From positions 1-64,000 of the IMG/VR virus record IMGVR_UViG_3300042569_002815: a stretch of DNA of 64,000 bases; one strand, written 5' to 3'. A model generated the notes under the pieces. It was given only the letters and a program-made list of their open reading frames with translations, was not told where the DNA came from and did not search any database. The position numbers were made by a program, and so were the translations under genes. This DNA comes from a virus. Shown here piece by piece: positions 41,734 to 50,322 of this stretch. Position 1 is the first letter of the stretch; every line of letters begins with the position of its first letter.

Positions 41734-43056
41734 TTATTTAAGTGATTTTCCTATTGCGGTTGCACCGAGTTGATATTCTTCTGGAGTAATACCCATGTCA
41801 GCTGCCTGATCTTCAACAGATAGCGATAATAATTTATCTTGATTTTGGCTAGTCCAATTTGCAACGATTGCTGCAATTTGTTCAGGTGTTTTTGAGTTAT
41901 CCGACTCATTTACATCATCATTTTCCATTTCCATTAAACCGTTTCTATAACAACCGATTGCTTCTGCAACATAATCATTATATTCAGTTATGGTTTCATC
42001 ATTATGAATTTCCAATGCTTCACTACAAAGTTTTTCGCAAACTTCTTTGATCATTTCACAAGTAGATTCATAGCAAGCAGATTCGTTATTCCAGCCTTCA
42101 TTAATTGTCATGCCGTCATCCACCATTTCGTACATACACTTTTCCATATAAGCACAAGCTTCATTAATATAGCCTTCAAATTGATGTTCTGGATCTGAAT
42201 CTGCTTCATACATTGAAGCATCTGAACAAGTCGATTCACATATAGATTCAATTAAGTGATGTGCAGCTTCAGATAACATAGATTTACTTCCATCATGGCA
42301 AGTATGACCCATTCCTTCTGCCATATACTCAGAATTTCCTGGAGTATTCATTATTCTTCCATTGGGCATATCTAAACGGTCCTTTCCAATTCCATATTCA
42401 AATTTATTTGAATTGTGACCTAATTCTTCTGGGTTTTCGCCATCTCCTTCTTCATCCCAATATTCAGCTTCACAGTGTTCTCCACAATCAGAGCAAATAT
42501 CGCCCATCATAACTGAAGCACCGCAGCAATTTGAGGTTGCACCATGTTCATATGCATCTCTTGGATCCCATGATTCATTCATCTTTTGGTGAGCCTTTGC
42601 TGAATCATAGATAGATTTTAACCAAGCTTCAAACTCTTTAGCTTCACCGGCTTTATCTAAACCTTTATAACGGCCATCCGCTTTAAATGCTCTAACGAAA
42701 CTTTTAAATGTTTTAGACTCTTGTGCTAAGATATCGATTTCTGACATTACGCCCTCTTTGATAGCAACTGTCTTTTTCTTTTTAATAGCATCAGTTTTAA
42801 ATGCTTTGTAATCTTCAAAGTCATTATCACCGTCTCCGTCCTTATCGTACTTTGGATTGTATTTTTTCTTTTCATTTACAAATTGTGTAAATCTTAGAAC
42901 TTTATTTTCAGCGATAGCTGGTTCTTGATCACAAGTTTCGCACTCTTCTGTAACCTGAGGGTTACGGCCAGTTTCATTATCAAACTGTTCGTCCTCTGAG
43001 TAGTAATTTGGCTTCTTTAGGAAAGCAGGTAAGTCTTTATTAGAAAATTTTCCCAT
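41734..43056 (-). CDS. Cys-rich protein with targeting-like peptide, EF-hand-like loop and zinc-ribbon-like motif
   Basis: 440 residues. At 50-62 an E-N-K-V-L-R-F-T-Q-F-V-N-E peptide nearly duplicates that of the 239-residue protein. It is followed by D-K-D-G-D-G-D-N-D-F-E-D, a Ca-binding EF-hand-like loop. A C-C-G-A then C-S-D-C-G-E-H-C cluster near 178-195 looks like a zinc site. Residues ~250-370 are helices with pairs of Cys spaced 3-4 (C-E-S-T-C, A-C-A-Y-M-E-K-C, C-E-K-L-C). Very acidic overall. Not a family I recognise. A late promoter lies 21 nt upstream and a terminator follows, so it is a single-gene late transcript. Confidence 0.7.
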   Translation of the reverse strand: MGKFSNKDLPAFLKKPNYYSEDEQFDNETGRNPQVTEECETCDQEPAIAENKVLRFTQFVNEKKKYNPKYDKDGDGDNDFEDYKAFKTDAIKKKKTVAIKEGVMSEIDILAQESKTFKSFVRAFKADGRYKGLDKAGEAKEFEAWLKSIYDSAKAHQKMNESWDPRDAYEHGATSNCCGASVMMGDICSDCGEHCEAEYWDEEGDGENPEELGHNSNKFEYGIGKDRLDMPNGRIMNTPGNSEYMAEGMGHTCHDGSKSMLSEAAHHLIESICESTCSDASMYEADSDPEHQFEGYINEACAYMEKCMYEMVDDGMTINEGWNNESACYESTCEMIKEVCEKLCSEALEIHNDETITEYNDYVAEAIGCYRNGLMEMENDDVNESDNSKTPEQIAAIVANWTSQNQDKLLSLSVEDQAADMGITPEEYQLGATAIGKSLK

Positions 43057-43076
43057 TTTAACTAGTTATTTCAGGG

Positions 43077-43085
43077 TTATTTATC
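43077..43085 (-). promoter_or_regulatory. Late promoter of the Cys-rich protein gene
   Basis: Minus-strand GATAAATAA, 21 nt before the ATG at 43056; it overlaps the last codon of the Clp gene. Confidence 0.7.
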
Positions 43086-45072
43086 TAGATCGGTCCTCTA
43101 TACTTGACTCTTTTAGTCCATTACCGTCTTCTGAGATAGTAATATTGACATGACCGTTATCTTTTAGCTTAGCATCAATCCAAAGTTCAGCTAGAAGGTC
43201 CTCAACGTGATTTTGAACCATTCGTTTAATTGGACGTGCTCCATATTTCTCATCATAGCCGTGTTCAATAATAAAATCTTTAGCCGGTTGATCTAATTCA
43301 AAGGTGTAACCATTTTCTAGTGATCGTGCAAGCAAATCTTTAAGTTCAATTTCTAAAATTTGACCTATTTCGGCCTTTTCTAGTGAATCAAAGATAATAA
43401 TATCATCTACTCGATTCAAAAATTCAGGTTGGAACTTATTTTTAAGAGCTTTATCTAAAATGCTCTTAGCAAGGGCCTTTTCCTTTTCAATATTGTTGGC
43501 AGTTGCAAATCCAATACCAACTCCGCGGTCCTGCATGTCTTTTACTCCAACATTTGAAGTCATAATAACTACAGTATTTCTAAAATTGATTTTTCGGCCT
43601 CTTCCATCAACTGCATAACCCTCATCTAAGATTTGGAGCAAATTATTAAAGATATCTGGATGAGCTTTTTCAATTTCGTCTAATAAAACTACTGAATAGG
43701 GTTTTCTACGAACTTTTTCAGTTAATTGACCACCCTCTTCGTATCCCACATAGCCTGGAGGCGCTCCCATCATTTTAGAAGCTGTAAATTTTTCTCCATA
43801 TTCATTCATATCAACTCTGATAATATTTTCTTCAGAGTCAAACATTTCTTTTGCTAAGGCTTTAGCTAATTCAGTCTTTCCAACTCCAGTTGGACCTAAA
43901 AACATAAAAGTTCCAATTGGTTTTTTACGAGACGCAATATTTGCACGACTTCTCTTAATAGCTCTAGCTAATTTTTTAATTGCTTCAGCCTGGCCAATAA
44001 CTCGCTTAGTCAAATCTGATTCTAGCGATGCAATTTTTTCAAGATCGGTCTGTGTTAGTTTTGCAACTGGAATTCCAGTCATTTCTGCAACTACTTCTGC
44101 AATTTTACGGTCATCTACTTCAAGTCGATTGTCTTTTAGAGTTTTTTCCCACTCAACTTTAGCTTCATCAATTTTAACTAATTGATCACGCTCAGCATCT
44201 CTTAATTTAGCAGCGGCTTCGTATTTTTGAGATTCAACGGCGCTTCTTTTATTTTTTGAAATTTCGCCAAGCTCTTCTTCAAGCTCTCTAATTTTTTGAG
44301 GAACAACTATTCCATCGATATGAACGTTAGCACCAGCTTCATCCAATAAGTCAATTGCTTTATCTGGAAAAAATCTTTCAGTTAGGTATCGATCTGCTAA
44401 TTTTACACATGAGTCCAATGCAGATGCGCTATACGTAACTGAGTGGTGACTTTCGTAGTATTCTTTAATATTTTCAAGAATTTGACGAGTTTGTTCTGGG
44501 GTAGACTGTTCAACTACTACTTGTTGAAAACGTCTATTAAGTGCACCATCCTTTTCAATAGACTCTCTGTATTCATCAATTGTAGTGGCTCCAATACATT
44601 GAATTTCTCCACGAGCCAATGCAGGTTTTAGGATATTCGCAGCATCTAGTGATCCACTAGCTGAACCTGCTCCAACCATAGTATGAATTTCATCAATGAA
44701 TAGGATAATGTTTGGATTGGCGCTTACTTCATTAATAATAGCCTCCATTCGTTCTTCAAACTGCCCTCTGTATTTAGTTCCAGCAACAAGGCTACTAATT
44801 TCAAGTGCAATAATTTTCTTGTCAAATAGAACCCTTGGGCAAGTTTTATCAATAATCATTTTGGCAATGCCTTCAACGATTGCAGTTTTACCAACTCCAG
44901 GTTCTCCAATTAAAATAGGATTATTCTTTTTTCGTCTAGATAAGATTTGGCTACAACGCTTAACTTCAGCAAGGCGGCCAATTACTGGATCCATTCTTCC
45001 TTCAAGCGCAAGTTGAGTAAGGTCCTTTCCGAAATTATCTAGGACTGGTGTTCGTGTGTCTCTTTTTGACAT
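43081..45072 (-). CDS. ClpA/ClpC-type AAA+ unfoldase without N-domain
   Basis: 663 residues with two AAA+ modules. D1 has Walker A G-E-P-G-V-G-K-T at ~56 and F-I-D-E-I-H; D2 has G-P-T-G-V-G-K-T at ~392 and L-D-E-I-E-K-A-H. A UVR-like middle segment (Q-K-Y-E-A-A-A-K-L-R-D) as in ClpC lies between. An I-G-F tripeptide at ~520 falls where ClpP-docking loops occur. Bacterial ClpC is ~820 residues with an N-terminal substrate domain; here the chain begins just before D1 (T-P-V-L-D-N-F-G-K-D-L-T), so adaptor binding is lost or different. Confidence 0.92.
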   Translation of the reverse strand: MSKRDTRTPVLDNFGKDLTQLALEGRMDPVIGRLAEVKRCSQILSRRKKNNPILIGEPGVGKTAIVEGIAKMIIDKTCPRVLFDKKIIALEISSLVAGTKYRGQFEERMEAIINEVSANPNIILFIDEIHTMVGAGSASGSLDAANILKPALARGEIQCIGATTIDEYRESIEKDGALNRRFQQVVVEQSTPEQTRQILENIKEYYESHHSVTYSASALDSCVKLADRYLTERFFPDKAIDLLDEAGANVHIDGIVVPQKIRELEEELGEISKNKRSAVESQKYEAAAKLRDAERDQLVKIDEAKVEWEKTLKDNRLEVDDRKIAEVVAEMTGIPVAKLTQTDLEKIASLESDLTKRVIGQAEAIKKLARAIKRSRANIASRKKPIGTFMFLGPTGVGKTELAKALAKEMFDSEENIIRVDMNEYGEKFTASKMMGAPPGYVGYEEGGQLTEKVRRKPYSVVLLDEIEKAHPDIFNNLLQILDEGYAVDGRGRKINFRNTVVIMTSNVGVKDMQDRGVGIGFATANNIEKEKALAKSILDKALKNKFQPEFLNRVDDIIIFDSLEKAEIGQILEIELKDLLARSLENGYTFELDQPAKDFIIEHGYDEKYGARPIKRMVQNHVEDLLAELWIDAKLKDNGHVNITISEDGNGLKESSIEDRSR

Positions 45073-45078
45073 AGTATA

Positions 45079-45708
45079 TTATCGTGGATTTTTATTAGTA
45101 TGTTTAAGCATTTTACCTTCTAAACTTGCAACAGCTTGTTCCAAAGTTGTCTTTGAATTATGGAGCATTTTCTTTTCCATTTGTCTGCGACGACTTTCAA
45201 TCATTCTATCAAATCTATCGAGTAGATAATCAAATACTGTTTGTGAAATTGCAATTTCATAATAGTATTGATGATTTGATAAAATTATAGTTTGGTACTT
45301 AAGAATAATAAAGACATGTGCGTTTGGGGTTTGTACATATCGTGCGCCGCTGGTTGGTGCAATTAAAAGGGTATTCTTTGGGTCCTTAAGCGAAACATCA
45401 AGGGCCTTTATTGCAAGAGCTGCTCTATCATCAATTGCAACACCAGATCGGGTTGAGTAAAACTTTTTTAGTTTTTGATTAACTAAATATCGTTTAAATT
45501 TAAAAGCAAGACGATTAAAGAATCGCTTAATAAAGCCTGGAGTTTTCACAAGTTTGGGTGGGGTTAGAATAGAATTAAATGCAGCCTCACTAAGAATTTC
45601 ATATGATTCATAGTTTGGTTTTACGGTATCTTCCTCGTGTTTTGGCTTAGCCGAAAAACTTTTGGGCGTCCTTTTAAGAACAATATCAAGAGTTGAGGAA
45701 TTTCGCAT
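45079..45708 (-). CDS. Hypothetical basic protein upstream of Clp
   Basis: 209 residues, very Lys/Arg-rich, with R-F-F-N-R-L-A-F-K-F-K-R-Y in the middle and a beta-rich C-terminal half (H-V-F-I-I-L-K-Y-Q-T-I-I-L). Its start overlaps the stop of the 76-residue gene by 1 nt and it ends 6 nt before the Clp gene. An adaptor or substrate role for Clp is a guess from position; no family recognised. Confidence 0.6.
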   Translation of the reverse strand: MRNSSTLDIVLKRTPKSFSAKPKHEEDTVKPNYESYEILSEAAFNSILTPPKLVKTPGFIKRFFNRLAFKFKRYLVNQKLKKFYSTRSGVAIDDRAALAIKALDVSLKDPKNTLLIAPTSGARYVQTPNAHVFIILKYQTIILSNHQYYYEIAISQTVFDYLLDRFDRMIESRRRQMEKKMLHNSKTTLEQAVASLEGKMLKHTNKNPR

Positions 45709-45935
45709 TATAGAATAATTTTAGATTCAGGGCCCTCCTCTGGAACTTCCATTCTTTCAATTAATAAATTAAAAGCCTCATCTAATCCAACTGCAAGCAG
45801 ATCCATCATATCGTCATCGGTTTTTAGTAAACCCATTACTTTAGCTTGACCCATTGCTTGCATCATGGCTTGAGCAGTTTCTTTTGCAAATTCTGTTATA
45901 TCGCCACTAGGCAATTTCTTTAACTTTGATTCCAT
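45708..45935 (-). CDS. Small helical Met-rich protein
   Basis: 75 residues from ATG 45935; a longer TTG start at 45971 is unlikely. Helical, Met-rich (Q-A-M-M-Q-A-M-G-Q-A-K-V-M) and acidic at the C-terminus. It overlaps the upstream 51-residue ORF by 29 nt. No function recognised. Confidence 0.58.
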   Translation of the reverse strand: MESKLKKLPSGDITEFAKETAQAMMQAMGQAKVMGLLKTDDDMMDLLAVGLDEAFNLLIERMEVPEEGPESKIIL

Positions 45936-46062
45936 ATGTTGTTTTATAAATTTTGTGAATTGATTCTGCAAGTTTTCTATCTAAGATTACTTGAGATAAG
46001 AGAATGCCGTGTTCCTTACAATATTCTCTAACAAATACTTTAAAGTTGGGTTTCTGTTTCAT
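45907..46062 (-). CDS. Small 51-residue protein directly behind a TATAAT promoter
   Basis: Reads M-K-Q-K-P-N-F-K-V-F-V-R-E-Y-C-K and continues to V-K-E-I-A. Basic, helical, one Cys. Its ATG touches a GTATAATATTATT promoter with the same spacing as two other small genes, which is the main support. The 29-nt overlap with the next gene is the main doubt. Confidence 0.5.
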   Translation of the reverse strand: MKQKPNFKVFVREYCKEHGILLSQVILDRKLAESIHKIYKTTYGIKVKEIA

Positions 46063-46075
46063 AATAATATTATAC
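46063..46075 (-). promoter_or_regulatory. TATAAT promoter abutting an ATG (leaderless type)
   Basis: Minus-strand GTATAATATTATT immediately followed by ATG at 46062. With a usual 6-7 nt from the -10 box to the transcript start, the mRNA would begin at the A of the ATG. Confidence 0.6.
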
Positions 46076-46081
46076 CTAATT

Positions 46082-46720
46082 TTAGTCCCACCAGCCTTTT
46101 AGGCCAGTACCATTAAACCAATTATTCCAAAGATCCTTATCATCTCGCATTCCTTCTTTTTTGGCCTTTTTGTATAGCCTATTGTATTCTTTATAGTTTT
46201 GACCCTGTAAGATTTCAAATAACTCTTTCCACTCCAATTCTTCTATTTCACGAGCCCTGTCGTATACTTTACGATTATGTTTCCTTTCTTCTGGAGTTTC
46301 CTTCTCGACTAGTCTAGAATATCCTGGTTTATCTGGAACCTCTTCAAATTCCCAATCATGAAGATAAATTGGGCCAAGTTCAGCCTCAGCCATATCAATA
46401 AAATTACTTTGATTATAATTCTTGATAATTTCAACAGCTCTACGCATAGCTGCTACCTTTTTCATTCTAGGTCCATCGACTTCCATTCCTTTAACTGCTA
46501 GGTTATCAGACATGTGAGTTAGACCAGTTTCTAAAAACATTAAGGTACCATGATGGTCCCACCAATAGTGATTAGCTAGGGCTTTTCGGAATCGCCACAC
46601 GTTCTTTATAAAACGAGAAATATCATATCGAAAAAATTCCCAAAATTTATAGACACGACTTTCATGCCAAATTAGTCTCTTTAAGCTTTTAGAAAAGCTA
46701 TCTGCAAATTGAATATCCAT
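46082..46720 (-). CDS. Conserved-type phage hypothetical, Trp-rich
   Basis: 212 residues, helical and aromatic-rich (K-F-W-E-F-F-R-Y-D-I, A-N-H-Y-W-W-D-H-H). It ends W-F-N-G-T-G-L-K-G-W-W-D. No known catalytic motif. I have the impression of similar proteins in other T4-like phages but cannot name a family. A TATAAT-like GTATAATATCC is 20-30 nt before the ATG. Confidence 0.6.
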   Translation of the reverse strand: MDIQFADSFSKSLKRLIWHESRVYKFWEFFRYDISRFIKNVWRFRKALANHYWWDHHGTLMFLETGLTHMSDNLAVKGMEVDGPRMKKVAAMRRAVEIIKNYNQSNFIDMAEAELGPIYLHDWEFEEVPDKPGYSRLVEKETPEERKHNRKVYDRAREIEELEWKELFEILQGQNYKEYNRLYKKAKKEGMRDDKDLWNNWFNGTGLKGWWD

Positions 46721-46751
46721 AACTATTTAAGTTTAGGATATTATACTTAAT

Positions 46752-47417
46752 TTACTTAACTTTGAACTTAAATCCGGTAATCTTTTCGATTTGGGCTACT
46801 GGTACTTCATTATTCTGCATACCATCTGGTTTGTCTGTAGTATTTGCAAACAGGTATGCATGCCATTCATTTTTAGATTTGATATAGATGACTTTCCAGC
46901 AATGGGTAGGAACTGCAGTTCCTTTACCAATAGTTTTGGCAACTCCAATATTTCCACACCATACTTTAACTGAATCAGCAACCGCTGCGGTTTGACGTGT
47001 ATAGGTTTCTAATGATTTCCAATCTCCAGCATTTAGGGAATGGTATTGAGCTGACATATTTGAAAAATAGAAACACTCATCTTGTACCGCTTGAGTTTGG
47101 CAAAGATTGTCTGCTGCTGGCATCATATGTCCACGATCAGTGCCTGATCCAACATAGTCTGCTGCAATATTAGTTTCAACTGGAAGTAGTGGATCTGGTT
47201 TAAATGCGTCCTTTCTTTTAAGAGGGGTTGGGCAAGTTACCATTGCTTTAGTTGTCCACCATTCAATAAGAACAGGGTACTTTAGAGATTTTGAAAAAAC
47301 TGCTGTGTAATTTGTATGCTTTAGTCTAACTGTATCAGTAGTAGCAAATTTGGTTTGGATCTGTGCTGATGTTACCACCGGTAACAAAAATAGCAAAATG
47401 TAAAATATACGTTTCAT
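46752..47417 (-). CDS. Secreted DNA/RNA non-specific endonuclease (NUC1 family)
   Basis: 221 residues. It begins with a Sec signal peptide (M-K-R-I-F-Y-I-L-L-F-L-L-P-V-V-T-S-A) and carries the D-R-G-H motif at ~95 (catalytic His in G-T-D-R-G-H-M-M-P-A), then N-M-S-A-Q-Y-H-S-L-N with the Mg-binding Asn. The family degrades single- and double-stranded nucleic acids. Export suggests action in the periplasm or outside the cell, for example against incoming DNA or host debris. A late-promoter-like GAATAAATA lies 5 nt before the ATG. Confidence 0.85.
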   Translation of the reverse strand: MKRIFYILLFLLPVVTSAQIQTKFATTDTVRLKHTNYTAVFSKSLKYPVLIEWWTTKAMVTCPTPLKRKDAFKPDPLLPVETNIAADYVGSGTDRGHMMPAADNLCQTQAVQDECFYFSNMSAQYHSLNAGDWKSLETYTRQTAAVADSVKVWCGNIGVAKTIGKGTAVPTHCWKVIYIKSKNEWHAYLFANTTDKPDGMQNNEVPVAQIEKITGFKFKVK

Positions 47418-47422
47418 AGGGA

Positions 47423-47431
47423 TATTTATTC
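47423..47431 (-). promoter_or_regulatory. Late-promoter-like element close to the endonuclease start
   Basis: Minus-strand GAATAAATA only 5 nt from the ATG, overlapping the stop of the preceding gene. Spacing is unlike the ~20 nt norm, so it would give a leaderless mRNA or be fortuitous. Confidence 0.4.
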
Positions 47432-47671
47432 CCTGGTTTTAACTATTTCAATCATTATACCAGCGCTGCCTGCTGAAATATTATAAGTATTAAAACGGTT
47501 ATCGTGGATCCAGCCATAATCCTTAAATCTAAATAAAATACAGTCTTTGCCTTCAAACCAAACATGAATTGCATTAGTTGCATAATCTATTGAAGGCTGT
47601 GAAATTACACCAGCTTTCCAACTATTTCTAAATTCCGGTTCAAATTCATCGGGCGTAATTAATATATGCAT
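47426..47671 (-). CDS. Hypothetical small protein
   Basis: 81 residues, beta-rich with aromatic pairs (A-I-H-V-W-F-E-G-K-D-C, Y-G-W-I-H-D). Cytoplasmic by composition. It lies between the 78-residue gene and the secreted endonuclease. Not recognised. Confidence 0.58.
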   Translation of the reverse strand: MHILITPDEFEPEFRNSWKAGVISQPSIDYATNAIHVWFEGKDCILFRFKDYGWIHDNRFNTYNISAGSAGIMIEIVKTRE

Positions 47672-47711
47672 TAAATAAGGAGAGTGTTTTCAAGATTATT
47701 TAACTTGGAGT

Positions 47712-47948
47712 TTAATATATTTTTAAGCCAGGGTATTCGATTATCTTGGCAAATCTTTTATCGATCTTAAATCTTTTTTCAAGTACGGTAGCCAATACCT
47801 CTTCTTTAGTTTTACCGCTATACAAATAAGACACTGAACCATATCCCATATCAATAACGTATCTAAGTTCTAACCAACCAAACCATGTTTTTTGTTGAAT
47901 CGAAAATTGTCCATCAAATTCAACAAATCTAATTTTAAAAGTTTTCAT
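47712..47948 (-). CDS. Hypothetical small protein downstream of thyA
   Basis: 78 residues, beta-rich (F-K-I-R-F-V-E-F-D-G-Q-F, K-T-W-F-G-W-L-E-L-R-Y) with a C-terminal helix. It starts 1 nt after the thymidylate synthase stop and so is probably co-expressed with it. No motif. Confidence 0.6.
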   Translation of the reverse strand: MKTFKIRFVEFDGQFSIQQKTWFGWLELRYVIDMGYGSVSYLYSGKTKEEVLATVLEKRFKIDKRFAKIIEYPGLKIY

Positions 47949-47949
47949 A

Positions 47950-49140
47950 TTAATTACTTAGCGGTGCTTTAATTGAAGGATGCGATTTATAATTCTCTAC
48001 TTTAAACGTAAAATCAGTATCAAACGTATTAATAATCTCATCTACTTCTAATAGATGCCAATTTTTATTTCCAGAATTTATTACTAGCTTAGGTAACGCA
48101 TAAGGCTCTCTGTCGGCTATTCTGGGCACTCCCCATTGATCTATTTCTGAATGAGATAAGGTACTAGGGTCTCCACCAGTATAGATCTCATTGAACATCT
48201 CTTGAGTAACCATTGCTCTACGCTCGTCTAAACTGTATCGATGTCCAATCTGTTCTTGCGCTTGCTCTAGGTGATTTAAGTAAAGGTGAGTATCGCCTAG
48301 GTTTCCAACTAATTGATCTGGTACCATATTGACCATCTTTGCAATAATTTCAAGTAGCAAACCATATGAAGCAATATTGAAAGGCAAACCTAAAAACGTA
48401 TCAACTGAACGCTGATTCCACATTAGGGAAACTGCTCTCTTTGGAGTTGAGTCCTTTGCAATCTCTTCAACGATATAAAGATTCTCTAATTCAACATCTG
48501 TATTTTTTAGAACCCATTGAACCTGTTCTTCCCCTGTTAATTCTCTCGTATACATTTGAAATCCATAATGACAAGGTGGAAGAACCATATTATCGATTTC
48601 TCCAACATTCCATGCATTAACCATTAATCTCCTAGAATCTGGATTTGTTTTAAGATCATGGATTAGGTTTTGGATTTGGTCTATATACTTAATACTTTCA
48701 GTATCTTCCCATTCAATCCCCCATCTTCTCCATTGCTTACCATAAATTGGTCCTAATTCGCCAAATTCTTTTGCAAAAGTATCATCAGTTTTAATACGCT
48801 CAATGAAAGCTGGCATTTCCATTGGAATATAATATTTTGAATGCACTTTTGATAATTCAGTCACATAATTTTTATATGCGTCTCCATTCCAAATATTACA
48901 GCCATTTTGAACTAGGAATTGAATATTTGTATCTCCTCTTAGGAACCAAATTAGCTCAGTGACCATGGTTTTCCAAGCCATTTTCTTAGTAGTTAAGAGA
49001 GGAAATCCATCTTTCATATTATGACGAACCGTATAACCAAAAATAGATTTGGTTCCAGTTCCAGTTCGATCGCCTTTAACAATTCCATGTTCTAAAATTG
49101 TTTTAAGCAGATCTTGATATTGAGTGTCTAAGTTATTCAT
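47950..49140 (-). CDS. thyA: Thymidylate synthase
   Basis: 396 residues. All core motifs of ThyA are present: G-D-R-T-G-T-G-T near 23, N-P-D-S-R-R near 163, L-P-P-C-H-Y-G with the catalytic Cys at ~188, N-Q-R-S-V-D-T-F-L-G-L-P-F-N-I-A-S-Y with the specificity Asn, and D-T-H-L-Y-L-N-H. Longer than T4 Td (286) because of insertions before G-P-I-Y-G, after the Cys motif (~195-240) and near the C-terminus. It makes dTMP from dUMP, the product of the dCMP deaminase at 3957. Confidence 0.95.
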   Translation of the reverse strand: MNNLDTQYQDLLKTILEHGIVKGDRTGTGTKSIFGYTVRHNMKDGFPLLTTKKMAWKTMVTELIWFLRGDTNIQFLVQNGCNIWNGDAYKNYVTELSKVHSKYYIPMEMPAFIERIKTDDTFAKEFGELGPIYGKQWRRWGIEWEDTESIKYIDQIQNLIHDLKTNPDSRRLMVNAWNVGEIDNMVLPPCHYGFQMYTRELTGEEQVQWVLKNTDVELENLYIVEEIAKDSTPKRAVSLMWNQRSVDTFLGLPFNIASYGLLLEIIAKMVNMVPDQLVGNLGDTHLYLNHLEQAQEQIGHRYSLDERRAMVTQEMFNEIYTGGDPSTLSHSEIDQWGVPRIADREPYALPKLVINSGNKNWHLLEVDEIINTFDTDFTFKVENYKSHPSIKAPLSN

Positions 49141-49436
49141 ATATTTGCATCATATTTCTTTGCTAATCCAATTGCTCTAATTATGGTGAGAACTGCACCC
49201 ATTACCATCCATACATAGTGCCTAAAACCCCAATGCCATTCTGGATCATGGAATCCATTTCCTGCATAATTACAGCCTGTATAATGATAAGTATTTGGAA
49301 TTGCTTCGCCGCTACCTTGACACATCCAATCTCCAAAAAATTCTCTAAAGTATTCAGGAATAAATGATACTATCATTAATAGTAGACCAATTAACACTAT
49401 GTCAATCATTAATCTTAAATTCTTACTCATTGACAC
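49137..49436 (-). CDS. Small membrane protein with two predicted helices
   Basis: 99 residues. Membrane helices are at ~9-27 (I-D-I-V-L-I-G-L-L-L-M-I-V-S-F) and ~70-90 (Y-V-W-M-V-M-G-A-V-L-T-I-I-R). Between them is a Trp/His/Cys-rich loop with two Cys (W-M-C-Q-G, T-G-C-N-Y), possibly disulfide-bonded in the periplasm. It overlaps the thyA start by 4 nt. Function unknown. Confidence 0.6.
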   Translation of the reverse strand: MSMSKNLRLMIDIVLIGLLLMIVSFIPEYFREFFGDWMCQGSGEAIPNTYHYTGCNYAGNGFHDPEWHWGFRHYVWMVMGAVLTIIRAIGLAKKYDANI

Positions 49437-49617
49437 CTATTTTTTTAATATTATAGGCATAGCCCGAATCAGAATTTACTTGGAATCTTCTTCGCATTTC
49501 TTCAGCCTCAGTCTCATTTTCAAATTCCATTACTTCGCTGTTACCATCTAATAAGATAACTGGCAAGTGAGATGAACCATCAGAGGTTCTAACCATTTTT
49601 ACAATTACGTAGCTCAT
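49423..49617 (-). CDS. Hypothetical small protein
   Basis: 64 residues, one compact alpha/beta unit (V-I-V-K-M-V-R-T-S-D, then an E-T-E-A-E-E-M-R-R-R helix). It overlaps the membrane-protein gene by 14 nt. Not recognised. Confidence 0.55.
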   Translation of the reverse strand: MSYVIVKMVRTSDGSSHLPVILLDGNSEVMEFENETEAEEMRRRFQVNSDSGYAYNIKKIGVNE

Positions 49618-49619
49618 AT

Positions 49620-49976
49620 TTAAAATTTTAAATCAATGTTTATATTGTTTGAATTATTACTCCAGAATTCATAAGTATCGCCATCTTTAAATTTATCGCG
49701 ACCCTTTTCTAATTCTTTGGTAATCTTTTTAGCAAGTTCTTCAGTAAGCTTGCGTTTTTCAGCTTGGATTTCATTATTAATTTGAGTAATTACCGCATCT
49801 TCAAAATTAGCAGAAATTCCATCTTCTGTAACTAATACGGTTTTATCAGAATTAATTACAAACCAATCAAATCCAGTTGTACAACCCGCTAAAAATAAGA
49901 GTCGACTCTGTGGATCTTCTCCATAAAAGTCGACTAGCCTATCAAATACCCTATGACCAATATCAATTACATCCAT
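49620..49976 (-). CDS. Hypothetical protein
   Basis: 118 residues with a central Lys/Glu coiled-coil helix (~65-95) between two beta segments (F-D-W-F-V-I-N-S-D-K-T-V). No family recognised. It overlaps the upstream gene by 10 nt and ends 2 nt before the next. Confidence 0.55.
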   Translation of the reverse strand: MDVIDIGHRVFDRLVDFYGEDPQSRLLFLAGCTTGFDWFVINSDKTVLVTEDGISANFEDAVITQINNEIQAEKRKLTEELAKKITKELEKGRDKFKDGDTYEFWSNNSNNINIDLKF

Positions 49977-50266
49977 TTTGTTTCTGAAGTTTTCTGATTG
50001 TATCTTTTTCTAATTAATTTACCCAATTCCATATCGTTTGGAGTTTCATTAATTAGATCAGTTTGAATTACTAGAAAATTTCCCTGAAGACTATTCCAAA
50101 AAACTCGACTTGCTTCGTTAAGAGCCTCTTCGTCTTTCATATAGGTAATATTACCAGTCTTATCAATTTCAATTAGTCTTTCGCCAGCATCATTAATTGT
50201 AAAAAGATATTCTGGTTGAACTAATTTAAGTTCACCAATTGGTTCTAAATTTTCGTGATTGTCCAT
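49967..50266 (-). CDS. Hypothetical acidic protein
   Basis: 99 residues, acidic, with a helix around D-E-E-A-L-N-E-A-S-R. First gene of the operon that leads through two small genes to the membrane protein and thyA; it follows the lysis-cassette terminator. Not recognised. Confidence 0.55.
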   Translation of the reverse strand: MDNHENLEPIGELKLVQPEYLFTINDAGERLIEIDKTGNITYMKDEEALNEASRVFWNSLQGNFLVIQTDLINETPNDMELGKLIRKRYNQKTSETKWM

Positions 50267-50322
50267 TATAGTAGGTTTAAGATATTTTACTATAGTTAAT
50301 TACCAAAGTTTATGCATAAAAA

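Noticed and set aside
47950-49140. Intein or intron in the long thymidylate synthase
   Set aside because: The extra length is spread over several loop insertions; no splicing-domain motifs, and the active-site segments are continuous.
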